A stretch of 64,000 nt of DNA from Chlorophyllum brunneum (Eukaryota > Basidiomycota > Agaricomycetes > Agaricales > Agaricaceae): the NCBI GenBank assembly GCA_963576785.1, contig OY756147.1, positions 930,001 to 994,000 on the forward strand, written 5' to 3'. A program made the position numbers and the translations under genes. This document shows positions 22,601 through 32,800 of this stretch, piece by piece (the first letter of the stretch is position 1; each line of letters starts with the position of its first letter). Under the pieces are notes generated by a model. It did not search any database and was not told the origin of the DNA. It was given only the letters and a program-made list of their open reading frames with translations.

Positions 22601-23545
22601 AAAGTGTTCCATTTGCGCTTGTTCTTGCAGTCCGCACGATGTTCAGCAAGTGTGTTGGAGCACTCTTTGTTCCACCAGGTCTTGGATCTGGAGGTGATCT
22701 TCTTCTTCACATTGCGATTCCAGGACCTGTCAAATAAAACTCCCAATTTGGCCACAGCTCTCTCCAGCTCGTCCGCGTTGTTCATTGGCCAGTTTCCGTT
22801 CTCAATTCCCATCGCAATATCCATCAGGAATTTAGTTTCTTCATCTGATTCCTTTGGTATTGTCAGTCTCTCAATGACAAGGTCCATTTGTGGAATGGGG
22901 ACTCTGATTAGAAGGGGGGCATGATCATGAGGAGACAGTCTGCACTCACTGGATGTTGGTCCGTCGAAGGGTCCCATTACTCAGATCAAATGTTGATGTC
23001 GCCACCTAACAAGAGGAAGGGTAGGAGGTCAGAGAGGTGCTCCTCGAGAAAGTGGAGTGCAGTGTTGCAGCTGTCGTTGTAGATGTTCAACAGCAGCAGT
23101 TCTTCTCCTCCCGCACAAAGGGAAATGCACAGGAGGTCTCGATGGTCGACGATGTCTCTTCTGATGGAGGGTCAGAGGCATTTGAGTCTCTTGTGAGCAA
23201 AGGCGAGGACTCGAGGCACGGATTGGTGTTGCATGTTGACCATCTGTCAAGGTTGCCGCTGGCATCCAGCTTGGAGGACTTCTTTGGCAGTGAATGAGTA
23301 TGATAGTAGAGTCCAGTCTGGGTGGACCGGGCCTCCTACAAGGGGGGAACCATTATTGGAGACAGGGGAGGGGATGTCACGGAGGTATCTCTACGGGGGT
23401 TCTTGTACAAGGAGGAGGTCGACGTCACCTCTGTGCACAAGGACTGTCTCACTCCATATGATCTTCCAACATTGTGAGAGCAGACCTTCAACTCACTCAG
23501 AAGTGAGCGAGGAGGCCCGTCTTAAATGTCAGGTGCGTTATTCAT
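19673..23545 (-). pseudogene. LINE C1 ORF2 (EN-RT-RNase H), degenerate
   Basis: By comparison with 58281 (MNNTPDDQD), ORF2 should begin near 23545. The endonuclease N-terminus is full of stops (QEPP, NIYND, LGGDIN still readable). From 22977 leftwards a 428-codon frame gives the EN C-terminus and RT start (SSAPGPDRLSWSHLKQI, FDVTQFFPSLN). A frameshift near 21800 leads to a second frame with GVGQGSILSPILSTLYL, the intact box SFVDDGT, and RNase H (GTDGSVHPNP, DTELVAQCLGI, FTDSLMASW). A C-terminal finger (CHHCGNQLVQTRSHILYC) follows. Stops at about 20558 and 20303 break the last third. Confidence 0.88.
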
Positions 23546-23565
23546 TTGGTGGGGTTAGTCTGGCT

Positions 23566-24338
23566 TCAACTAGCCGGGGATAAGGAGGAGGGGGCGGGGA
23601 TTCCTTTGTTGGCCCTTAGTTCGAGAGCCTTGTTAGCATGCCAGTTATGGTCGAATCGCTTCTTCCAGAACTGACATTTGTAGTTGGTGGCGAGGTGGTC
23701 CTTGCCGCAGTTGGAGCAGGTGGCCTTATGAGGGCACGGTTCCCCAGCAGACATGGCCACAATGGGGGGGTTGGTCTTGTCATTGCCCTTGCAGCAGTAG
23801 GCAAAGGAGCGGTGGTTGGCAGTGGAGTGGGGGCCCTTGCAATGAGCACATGTGAAGAGTTGGGCATGGCACCGGATGAGAGGGTGGCCCCACCTGCAGC
23901 ATTTGGTGCAGAATGGAACACCGGGGTTGGCGTTAGCCCTTCTGATGTGGAAGAGGCTGCCGTATATGTTGAGGAACTTATCCTTGATCTTGGCAATGTT
24001 GGTCCCCACTTTGGAGTCCCAGATCTTGAACCACACCGTACAGGTATCAGAGTGTTTGGAGTTGCGATGCACCCTCGGTTGCAACGCGAATTGAATGGTG
24101 TCAGAGTGGATAGAGTTCCTGACGCTGGAGACGACATCAGCCTCGGTGAGAACTTGGCCTCGTAGTGTGATGTAGGAGACATCCATGACTTTCATGAATG
24201 ATTTGGACTTGGGGAGGGAGGCTTTGCCAGTGGTGATCCCTCCGAACTTCTCCTTGAGCCATGCCTTGATGACATTGAGCTCCATGGGGGTCAACACCTC
24301 CAAGGTGTGGACCATAAGACCCAGCTTACCCTGTGAGA
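23566..24338 (-). pseudogene. LINE C1 ORF1, C-terminal part with zinc knuckles
   Basis: This is the frame continuing from 9015-10419 across the inversion breakpoint. It carries SQGKLGLMVHTLEV, an RNA-binding-like domain (KVMDVSYITLRG, CTVWFKIWDSK), then three Cys/His knuckles: CTKCCRWGHPLIRC (CX2CX4HX4C), CAHCKGPHSTANH, and CSNCGKDHLATNYKC. It ends at 23566. The frame appears open across this part. The codons to the right of 24338 in the same frame belong to antisense LINE B and are not part of this gene. Confidence 0.88.
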
Positions 24339-25238
24339 GTGTCTCTGTGTAAGTGATGCTTCCACTGGGGTCACCCCATCCAATTCTGCAAGGCACAGGC
24401 CTTGAAATGCCCAACCTGTGGTGGTTCTCATTGGGAGGAACATCACCGTACTCTCTGTGGGTGCTGCAAGGGTAACTCCAGTGTGCAGCCCCCTATTCCC
24501 CCCACACCGGCAGATGAGCCCTGTTCTCATATGCTGCATTGTCTCAACTGCCGAGGTTCACACCATACGACCTCAAAGAAATGTAAATTTTTTGATGCTT
24601 GGTTTGAACCCAAGAAAATCAAGAAGTTCTATCACAAGGTGAGCAACAACAGCAATCTCCCCTCACTAACCCTCATACTCTACAGCTTGCCAATGAATAG
24701 GCAACCTTTAGAACTACGAAATATCTGTGTATATCAACAGAATTGTAATAAGAATTATGATTTCGTGGATACTTTACTTGAGGATCTCAAAGATCACTTT
24801 GACATCCTCTTCTTTCAAGAACCTCCCTGGCAGTTCATCAGATCCACTCCCTCCACAACTTTTGTCAAGGGGGATGACGTTATTGGCACCCCCAAGCACC
24901 CCAAATGGCTGTGCATGGTTCGGGCCCCAGAGCCTGGCTCTGACCCATGGGTTATGACATTTGTCCATAACTGGGTGGCTTCTCTGAGACCATCCTATCA
25001 GACAGATCTCATTAATCACTGTGACATCATGGTTTTCTCTCTCTTTTTGGGGGGTAAGACCCTGAATCTCATGAATGTTTACTCTAATTCAGAGTACACA
25101 GCAATTCGGTTCCTTTTGGACCAATCTGCTACTTTGCCCAGACACATCTATATGGGTGGCAATTTCAATTGCCATTCTGAGCTTTGGGACCCTAACTACG
25201 GCTCCCACTCGGGCACCTCACAGTTTCTGATCTCCATC
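24339..25238 (+). pseudogene. LINE B1, ORF1 end and ORF2 endonuclease start
   Basis: This is the continuation of 10420-12016 after re-inversion. The knuckles CPTCGGSHWEEHH and CLNCRGSHHTTSKKC are followed, without a stop, by MNRQPLELRNI of ORF2, so ORF1 and ORF2 are fused in one frame from 24402 onwards. The endonuclease part shows QEPPWQFI, NVYSNSEY and GGNFNCHSELWDP, with the usual Asp of GDFNC replaced by Asn. It is cut at 25238 by the poly(T) of LINE A4. Confidence 0.85.
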
Positions 25239-27969
25239 TTTTTTTTTTTTTTTTTTTTTTTGAATCATGGCCTAAGGCCAATTTATTATGTGGTGCTCAA
25301 ACACAGTCCATGGCCAGAATACAAACGAGTAGACTAGCGGGTATCTACGGAGAAAGAGTAGCTATACCCTACCAAGTATAAGTACTATTGCCCAAGACCA
25401 ATGGTAGGAGGAATTGTGTCCTACTCCCGAGCCCGAAGGGTGAGAGGAGTGGATACCAGAGGAGGCAAGTGGGCAGGGAGGTCCCCCAACCAGCAACCCA
25501 GTCCAGAGACTAGGCCCAGTCAGTAAGTGTTAGTTCACCATAAATGCCCAGCAGTAGAAACCCCCAGTTACTAGTCCTGCTACTAGCCCCCGGAGTTCTT
25601 CTTACTAGGAGTCATCCCCCTGGCCATGGTCACCCTTGCCAGAGTAATAGGCCACACCATTTGTGTGGCTATCGGCATCTTCACTACACCTAGTCACTGA
25701 AGGGGACAACTCCATTCATAAAACTCTGAAGGTCTTCACTGGACTTTCACTGGAGTTCTCTGGTGCTGGACAATAACCCACCCACCCTGAGCCAGTTATC
25801 CAATTCCCTGAGGAACAGATGGGAAGGCGAATGCCTGAGGGTTCATCTTCAAGAACTTGGCAAGGGCACTCGGCATAGTCAGGTACCCCCTAGAGATATC
25901 AAACCTCGGACAAGAGGTAAGAACATGCACACGAGACTCAAAGAGAGCCCTGCATGGACACCAGAATGGTTCATTCTGGAAGAACCGAGACCTATAGGCC
26001 CTGATAGGTGCATGGTTGAGTATAACTCTGCATATGCGGGCAGATAGCAAGTTAGAATCTGCTGTGGCAGAAGGCAGCCACAAACCTCCATTGAGGTAGG
26101 TGGGCTGGAGGGGCTTACCGTTGCACCCTTCGAGAGCCATGAACTGGCTTCCCGAGTAAGTAGGATTCTGGAATTGAGTGATCCAGGAATCCTGGCATGA
26201 TTTGATGACCTTCTGACGAAGGGAGTTGAGGGAGGTTTGTGGACAGGAACCTGCAGCAACCTGAAGCTTGGTACAATACTGGTGTATGGTGCCATGAATG
26301 GCCCACTTCTCCAATGAGTAAGTGTGCCAGATGTGAAGGGAGCATTTGGGGTGACCCTTGAACCACTCCAAAAGTGCATTACACATGGCAAGCAAGTGAG
26401 CCTGACCAGAGTGAACAGAGGGGTCCACCGCTCTCTTGGCTGAGCCAAGGAAGTCAGTGAACAGGACAATGGAGTCACAGTCAGGGAGGATGGTAGCCTT
26501 CCCAATCATGATCCAGATAGCATACAGCTCCGCATCAGGAGCTGTCACTTGACTGGCCACATGTCTTGTCTAGAAGACATGCTGGCCTGACCAGTAAATC
26601 TGGGCAGCAGAGACTGCCTGGAATTCCCCCTGTAGTGGTAGACTTGCATCCATTGCCACAGTGAGAACCCGAGGATTGGCACTAGCACGTTCCAAAGTGC
26701 TGTTCAGATGCCTCATATGCACAGCCCTCTCATTGCAAGAACGAGAGGAGTCATGGAAGGACACTTGGGCCACAAAGCAGTCCAGGAGACAGTGACCAGG
26801 TTGAGCCACTACAGAGCAGGGATCAAACTGTTTGGTGAGAGATGGGAGCACTGAGACAGCTTCCATAAGAGAGCCCTTGACCTGCCTAACAAGGCATTTG
26901 GGAGACAGAGAGAGGATGTGGGGGGGCACCCTTGGTGTTTGGATGATTGAGGAGGGATCAAAGAGGATGGGTATCAGAGAGGGTGGCAAGTTGGTAGTTT
27001 GCTCTTAAGGCCAGCTTCTTCAGATGGAGGTGGATGGGGATGAGACCAGTGAGGGCTTTGGTGCTGCCAGAGGGGGAGGTGCAGAATGCACCAGTGATCC
27101 ACAATGCAGCCTTGTATTGCATAGTATTGAGGGATTTTAGAAGGCTCTTACATTGAGCTTTGTCAAAATACCACAGACAGAAGCCATATATCGCAATAGG
27201 CATGACACACGACCTGAAAAGAAGCTGCTTCTGCTTGGGGGTCAGACCACAGGAGGAGTTACCAAGCATCCCCATCGCCTTCACAGTGGAGAGAGCCTTG
27301 GTAGAGTAATATCGAACATACTCCTGAAAATTCAGGGCATGGTCGAAGTAAAAGCCCAGATACCTCCAATAGGTCTTAGGGCGGAGAGGAGTATCCTCTG
27401 TGAATGGACCAAAGCCCAAGTCAAGGGGGGGGGTTCACATCTCCAGGCTTCTTGGAGAAGTGGAAAAGTTCAGACTTGTCATGCTCCATGACAAGTGCAA
27501 ACACTATGAAGAGATTGAAGAGAACAATGTATGCCCCCTTGAGGGTGTCCAAGTTCTCATCCCAAGTCCTAGCCTGGGCAATGACAGTACCATCATTGAC
27601 ATAGGATAGCAGAGTACTCCCAGAGGAAGTAATCTGCATATTGAAGACCTTTATAAGAGGGGCAATATAGAGGCCAGAGAGGACAGGGGACATGGCAGAG
27701 CCCTGTCCAATGCCTACATCTGCACCCTGGGGATCAGAGGAGAAGCCATTCCATGTATACACAGTAGAGCAGCCCACCAAGTATGAAGCAAAAAAGGTCC
27801 TCACGTTAAGTGGGAACCTCTGCTTGGCAAGTATGGCCATGAGCATCTCATGGTTCAAGGAGGGAAAGAACTGAGTAATGTCAAAAGCGACCACGCTCAT
27901 CTTGAGACCCTTAGCCCACCCAGTATGAACCAAGTGGGTAAGAAACAACCTAGCATCCTCAGTGGACCG
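25239..27969 (-). mobile_element. LINE A4, 3' half
   Basis: The A-tract (poly(T) 25239-25261), 3' UTR and ORF2 from RT to the stop, inserted antisense into LINE B1. It ends at 27969 where LINE C2 begins. Its own 5' limit and second target duplication are not visible. Confidence 0.87.
25796..27948 (-). pseudogene. LINE A4 ORF2, RT and RNase H
   Basis: Readable as FDITQFFPSLN, GIGQGSAMSPVLSGLYIAPL, the box SYVNDGT (first Asp of the pair changed to Asn), then RNase H with AMDASLP, DAELYAIWIMIG and FTDFLGSAK (Ser lost to Phe). The C-terminal finger CPCRALFESRVHVLTSC has lost a Gly. Frames break near 27420, 26990 and 26565. CpG loss is intermediate between A2 and A8. Confidence 0.87.
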
Positions 27970-29350
27970 TTTTTTTTATTTTTTATTTTTTTTTAAATCA
28001 ACAATTTATATAGCGGTGCTCAATTGCAGTCTGCGCGTACACACATACAGAGGTAGAATGTACAGAAAGTTCAGAGCAAGGAAAGTAAACTATTTGTAAA
28101 CTAACCCCACGAGACTCGATGCTATCTAGCACATACACTAGAGAGATGTTTGGTACCAAAGTTGAATGGTGGGAAGAAGAATGAAAGGAATTTGGAGAGA
28201 GAGAGAGTGGAAGAGAGAAATTAATAGAGAGAAACTATCGACTTGCAAACACAAGGGAGAACAATGAACAGTACTAGCATGTGAAGGGGCATTTTGCCCA
28301 GACACCATGGGAATGATGGAAGTTGAATGAAAACTATATAAAATAGTAGACAAGCAAGGAAAGGAGAGATAGAGAAATGAGATTGAAATCCATGACTGGG
28401 AGAGCATAAGAAAAATGAAAAAGAGAAAGGATTCATGCAGGTGCAGACCCGAACCTCTGATTGACTTGACGACAATGCAGTGGGAGTATTGAACTGGCAT
28501 GGATTCAAGGGCAATCAGGCTCCAGAGGGAAGCTGAATGTGGTGGGGTTACGACACAAGAAGTTGACAAATGTCTTGATAGTGTCGACACCAAAGTGGTG
28601 ATCAAAGGTGTTGCAATGATAGAGGATGTGCAACCTAGTCTGGACCATTTGATTGTTGCAGTGGTGGCAAGATAAATTCTCATTGGGGAAAAACCGAAGT
28701 CAGTATTCTCCAATTGGGGCATAGCATAGAATGGCACGACATGCTCTTGCAAAGAGCTGTGGCTGGTATTTGTATTCTTGTATCCAGGGACCAGACTTGA
28801 TGTGCGACAGTAAAGTGGAGGCCCCATTTGCTCACACTGGGAGATGGAGGAAGGAGCTACTGCTGTATTTCTTGAACCCAAACATGGCCTGCCATGTATG
28901 AATGGTGCATTCGGTGGACTTCTTGTGTAGGTAGGTGACGGAGTTAGGGACTCAGTGATTTCTACTCCAGTTGGGCCAGGCAACTGTTTGGATCCAGTCA
29001 TGTATGGCTTTTTGAATACCATACTTGTACTTCGATGGAGTGTGATAGAATGAGAGGCAGTGCTGGTTGGACTTGTTGAACCAAGCCAGGAGTGCCTTTG
29101 AGGTGAGAATGGACTGCCGCTGGCAGGAGTGTGGCGAGCAGTCGAGTAGGAGCCAGGAGGCTGCAAGGGAGTTGGTGAACATGTGAATGTGTTCAACCTG
29201 GTCATAGTTATCAGTTGCGAGTACCTTGGTGATTCCTAGGTACTGCACAACCAGTTTGGTGTTGGTTGATGTCATTCCTCCGAGCCTCTTCATGATAGAG
29301 CTCCCTCTGTCTAAGTGTCGAATAGTGGCTGCCACTGTGAACTGGCTAGC
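27970..29350 (-). mobile_element. LINE C2, 3' end fragment
   Basis: A T/A-mixed tail (27970-27994), 3' UTR with GA repeat and the RNase H-to-finger part of ORF2, inserted antisense in LINE A4 within its RT. It is cut at 29350 by the tail of LINE B3. Confidence 0.85.
28440..29350 (-). pseudogene. LINE C2 ORF2, RNase H and C-terminal finger
   Basis: RNase H pieces (TNTKLVVQYLGITK, FTNSLAASWLL, where the motif FTDS has become FTNS), then HTPSKYKYGIQKA and the Cys/His finger region. It is split by frameshifts. The sequence is close to LINE C1 at 19673-20600. Confidence 0.83.
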
Positions 29351-30200
29351 TTTTTTTTTTTTTTTTTTTTAAATCAACATGTTTAAGGTAGTGCGCGATC
29401 GCAGTCCACCTGTATCTACTGTGACATGTAGGGTACAATGTAAGGATATACAAAGATAGGCTCTCCCCTGGCCGAACTAGACTGCTGACAGGTGGTCTGG
29501 GTGAATGGTCGTGGAAATACGCACGGACGCGCGAATCCTAGACCAGAAAAATGAGTGACCCCTAGCCTCCCCTCCCTAGGGAGAGTATGTGTCAATTCGC
29601 AATTAACTCCTACACACGTCGAAGATGTAGGGAGCTAGCAGGGGCCGCGTCACGTTATCCAACTCCTGCAGGCGGTATGTTGGACTTAAATGCAAATGCA
29701 GAAGGATTGTGCTTAAGGAAACCTACCAGCTGGTCAATAGAGACCGGCAGGCCACGACGTCTCTTGTACAAAGGACAAGAGCACAAGATATGAGTGCGAG
29801 TCTCCAAAGGAGCCCCACACTCGCAGCCAATAGGCTCATGAGGATGGAACTGGGAGCAATACTTGCCGGTTGGTGCATGCCCAAGGATGGCATGATTTGC
29901 TCTCATTGCAATGGACTAAGAGGGGAAAGACGGAAGCCAAGAACCCCCATGGAGGTACGTTGGCTGTAGAAGTCTGTCCTTACTATCCTTGAGAGCAAGG
30001 AAGTTCGAACCACGATAAGAGGAGTCCTGGAAAGTAACTTTCCAGGCCTTCTGAACGGTTGCCACATTGAGTTTATGCAGCGAATCAATAGACGTCACTG
30101 GATGATGTCCAGCGGTGACCTGAAGGTCGGTGGCAAATAAATGCACCTCCTGATGAATGGACCACTTTGCCGAGGACGGAACGGACCAGAAAGTGAGGGA
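29351..30200 (-). pseudogene. LINE B3, 3' UTR and ORF2 C-terminus
   Basis: Poly(T) 29351-29370, the LINE B 3' UTR, the ORF2 stop at 29655, then the C-terminal finger (CECGAPLETRTHILCSC) and part of RNase H up to the SSAKWSIHQE region near 30170. It is inserted antisense at the cut end of LINE C2. At about 30200 it meets plus-strand LINE A ORF1. Confidence 0.86.
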
Positions 30201-30430
30201 GTCTCCTATGAGGACAAGTCAAATGCTTTGGCTGGTCTCCATACCCTTACCCAGCAGGCCTGTAAGGCCTTAAAGACTGGGAGAAGCTCCCTAATTGTGG
30301 AAGGTGCCATGCTCGCATATGATGGCTATTCCATGGCCACCAACAAGCTCGCCATGACTAAGGATATTGAGATCCTTAGGGCATTGGTTGAATGTGTGTT
30401 CCCTCCAGGAGCACCCTTCTGGATTGGACG
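30201..30430 (+). pseudogene. LINE A5 ORF1 fragment
   Basis: It encodes the ORF1 centre (VSYEDKSNALAGLHTL, SMATNKLAMTKDIEIL, PGAPFWIG) in one open frame. It is followed by about 16 bases resembling LINE B (AATGGTCCATTCAT), then by antisense LINE A ORF1. No ends or target duplications are visible. Confidence 0.8.
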
Positions 30431-30446
30431 AAATGGTCCATTCATA

Positions 30447-31204
30447 CGGGCATTTGACTAGAGTCTTCTCCAGGTCCATAAGGTCATCCTCCTCCTGTAC
30501 AGGAGACCTGCACTGGGGGAGGCCAAGGGTAGAAGGCCCTGGTACCCTTGGAGGGGTAACTGGGGGCCTGAAAGTCACCACTGGGGGAGCAGGAAACGCT
30601 GAAGCGATTAAGTCCCTCAGGGAGAGAGTGTCACTCACCCCTGTATAGGTTTCATGCCACATGGGAGAGGATGCAACCATCTGGACTATCTCAGATAGTC
30701 GAGAGGCAATGGGATGGAAGGACAGAGTGTCCTCCTGGGGAATGAGATGTGCCATCTTCATGAAGTTGGCAACAATCTTGAGCGACCATTGGATTGCATC
30801 AGCATCCTCTCTAGCACTAATATTAATGCCCAGGATAGAGAGGGCAGTATGTCACAATGGAGTGCGTCCCCTCTGCTGAAGGGAAACCATAGGGGCGTAA
30901 GTATCCCTGGCACTGCTGCCATAGGGGGGGGATACCCAGAGAGTAAGGGCCTGGAGTGGACCTGGGGGCTGGGGAGTGGTTTGGCTGCCACCTGGTTGGA
31001 TAGCAGCTGCCATCTCTTCATCTTCTGAGGAGACTGAGCAATGGGCACTTGTCCTCCTCAAACTGTAGGGAGGCATGGGGGCCAGGGGCCCATACAGTAG
31101 TCTGCACTTAGAGTGCTCACTGTCTGGGATGTTGAGAATGTTGGGAGTGTTGATGAGGGGGTGATCACGTGATTGACAGGTGGGAGTACTGGGAAAAGAA
31201 GCAA
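30447..31204 (-). pseudogene. LINE A6 5' UTR and ORF1 N-terminal half
   Basis: Reading leftwards from the LINE A 5' end (about 31204): 5' UTR, then the ORF1 start near 31076 (MPPYSLRRTSAHCSVSSEDEEM), the Pro-rich segment, and a segment (IASRLSEIVQMVASSPMWHETY) also seen in A8 and A9. It breaks off at the EKTLVKCP segment. Frameshifts are present. The 5' UTR is the only copy here that keeps a CACGTG site. Confidence 0.83.
31165..31172. promoter_or_regulatory. E-box TCACGTGA in LINE A 5' UTR
   Basis: The palindrome TCACGTGA lies in the LINE A6 5' UTR, about 35 bases from the element's 5' end. Copy A2 has CACATG at the same place, which fits CpG decay. LINEs need internal promoters, so a binding site here is plausible, but the role is inferred. 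Confidence 0.4.
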
Positions 31205-31607
31205 TGTGGCCTGCCAGTCTCTATTGACCAGCTGGTTAGTTTTCTTAAGCATAATCCCTCTGTATTTGCATTTAAGGCCAACATACTGCTTGCAGGAGTT
31301 GGATAATGCAGTGCAACCCCTGCTATCTTCCCACATCTCAGACATGTGTAGAAGTTAATTGCAAATTGATGCATACTCTCCTTAGGGAGGGGAGGCTAGG
31401 GGTTACTTGTATATTTGGTTTAGGATTTGTGCATCTGTGTGTATTTCCACAGCCATTCACCCAGGCCACCTGTTGGTAGCCTAGTTTGGCCAGGGGAGAG
31501 CCTATCTTCATATACTACCCTCTTTGTAGCCTACATGTCATAGTAGATACAGGTAGACTGCAATTGTGCACCATCTTAAACATGTTGATTTAAAATAAAA
31601 AAAAAAA
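31205..31607 (+). mobile_element. LINE B4, 3' end fragment
   Basis: Last 33 or so codons of ORF2 (SIDQLV, then GVG-TAA near 31304), the 3' UTR and an A-tract ending at 31607. It is 5'-truncated at the junction with LINE A6. Confidence 0.85.
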
Positions 31608-31873
31608 GATGCTGTGGAGCTTCCTATTCCACTGTCTGGCTACCTGCCTGAGTCCATAGAGTGATTTTCGAAGCCTACAAACATTGTTGGGGCCTCCCAC
31701 ATGATATTCTTCAGGCTGGTATATATAGACCTCTTCTTCAAGTTCTCCATAGGTAAAGGCAGATGAAATGTTGATAGATCAAAGCTGGTAGCTTTCTCTG
31801 GCTGCTAGAGCAATTATGAGGTGAAGGAAGGTAGGATGAAAGGTGGGAGCAAAGACTTCAGTGTAATCATAGC
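31608..31873 (-). pseudogene. Ty1/Copia reverse transcriptase fragment
   Basis: The minus strand reads DYTEVFAPTF, ALAARESYQL, a stop, AFTYGELEEEVYIYQPEEY, then LRKSLYGLRQVARQWNRKL. This order and wording are typical of Copia RT, in which KSLYGLKQAPRxW is a hallmark. It is about 88 codons with one stop and no flanking LTR. It is sandwiched between the A-tail of LINE B4 and the poly(T) of LINE B5, so it is the oldest substrate seen in this part. It could belong to the family that left the two solo LTRs, but nothing links them directly. Confidence 0.85.
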
Positions 31874-32470
31874 TTTTTTTTTTTTTTTTTTTAAAAATCA
31901 ACATGTTTAAGATGGTGCGCAATCACAGTCCACCTGTATCTACTGTGACATGTAGGCTACAAAGTAGTGATATGCGAAGATAGGCTCTCCCCTGGCTGAA
32001 CTAGACCGCCAACAGGCGGTCTGGGTGAACGGTCATGGAAATGCACATGGATGCGCAAATCCTAGACCAGAATGATGAGCGACCCCTAGCCTCCCCTCCC
32101 TAAGGAGAGTATGTGTCAATTCACAATTAACTTCTACACATGCTGGAGATGTGGGAAGCTAGCAGGGGCTGCATTGTATTATCCAACTCCTGTAAGCAGT
32201 GTGTTGGACTTGAACACAAATGCTAAGGGATTGCATCCAAGAAAATCTACCAGCTGGTCAGTAGAGACTGGCAGGCCATGACGTCTCTTGTACAAAGGAC
32301 AAGAGCACAAGATATGAGTGCGGGTCTCCAGAGGAGCCCCATACTCACAGCCAATTGGCTCTAGAGGATGGAACTGGGATCGGTACTCGCTAGTTGCCTG
32401 CATATGGAGCCCCTTGAGGGAATAAAGCTCCTAGAGGCCCAGAAATAGGGGTCTTGAGATATTGTGTGCC
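31874..32470 (-). mobile_element. Chimera: S2 3' end fused to LINE B5
   Basis: Poly(T) 31874-31892, the LINE B 3' UTR and ORF2 C-terminus (32179-32395), then about 75 bases (32396-32470) that are the S2 3' end in the same orientation (GGAGCCCCTTGAGG on the plus strand). The S2 part stops at 32470, where a plus-strand S2 begins. No target duplication is visible. Confidence 0.78.
32179..32395 (-). pseudogene. LINE B5 ORF2 C-terminal finger
   Basis: About 72 codons from YRSQFHPLEPIGCEYGAP to GVG-TAA. The finger reads CEYGAPLETRTHILCSC with the second Cys changed to Tyr. It is truncated on its 5' side at the S2 junction. Confidence 0.83.
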
Positions 32471-32699
32471 ATTGCTCCTTGACTTGTTACCACCACCATC
32501 ACTTTTCCACTTCCCTTTCCTCATTGCACCATTCGTTTCTCAGGCTCTCTCTCATGGGCTTATGTCTTTTCTGAGCCTTCACTGGCTGTAGGGGGGCAGT
32601 CCGGGTAGCAACATTAGTTGGTCGATGGGCAGCACGCCCTTGGTGAAGGCGATTAAAGGTGGGCATATCCCCACCATTCATCTGACTAATGCCTATACA

Positions 32700-32713
32700 C
32701 ACAGATCGACGAG
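32700..32713. repeat. Target-site duplication of S1-LINE B chimera inside S2
   Basis: CACAGATCGACGAG at 32700-32713 and CACAGATCGATGAG at 33900-33913 differ by one CpG transition. In uninterrupted S2 copies this site occurs once. The pair therefore marks an insertion of 1,186 bases. Confidence 0.92.
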
Positions 32714-32800
32714 TTGGCCTAATGGTCGAGTGGTTTGGGTGTAGGCTTAATTCCTACCAGGCTGCTTGGCTAGAAGGTCCTGGGTTCGAAACCTGTGGAG
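32714..32800 (+). promoter_or_regulatory. tRNA-like Pol III promoter of S1
   Basis: An A-box-like TGGTCGAGTGG (32723-32733) and a B box GGTTCGAAACC (32783-32793) lie about 50 bases apart, directly at the start of the element. The head resembles a Leu/Ser-type tRNA. The T-stem is mismatched, so it is not a working tRNA. It probably drives internal Pol III transcription. Confidence 0.75.

Larger units (their letters stand above)
19214..24338 (-). mobile_element. LINE C1, main body (ORF1 C-terminus, ORF2, 3' UTR), inverted
   Basis: It runs leftwards from the inversion breakpoint at 24338 to the A-tract (poly(T) 19231-19214). The 3' UTR (19232-19672) contains a GA microsatellite and ends in TTGATTT before the tail, like LINE B. 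The missing 5' part is 8930-10419. The family is clearly distinct from A and B at the protein level but has the same architecture. Confidence 0.9.

Noticed and set aside
32714..32800. Functional tRNA gene
   Set aside because: A and B boxes are present but the T-stem is mismatched, I cannot fold a proper cloverleaf, and it is fixed to the S1 body.
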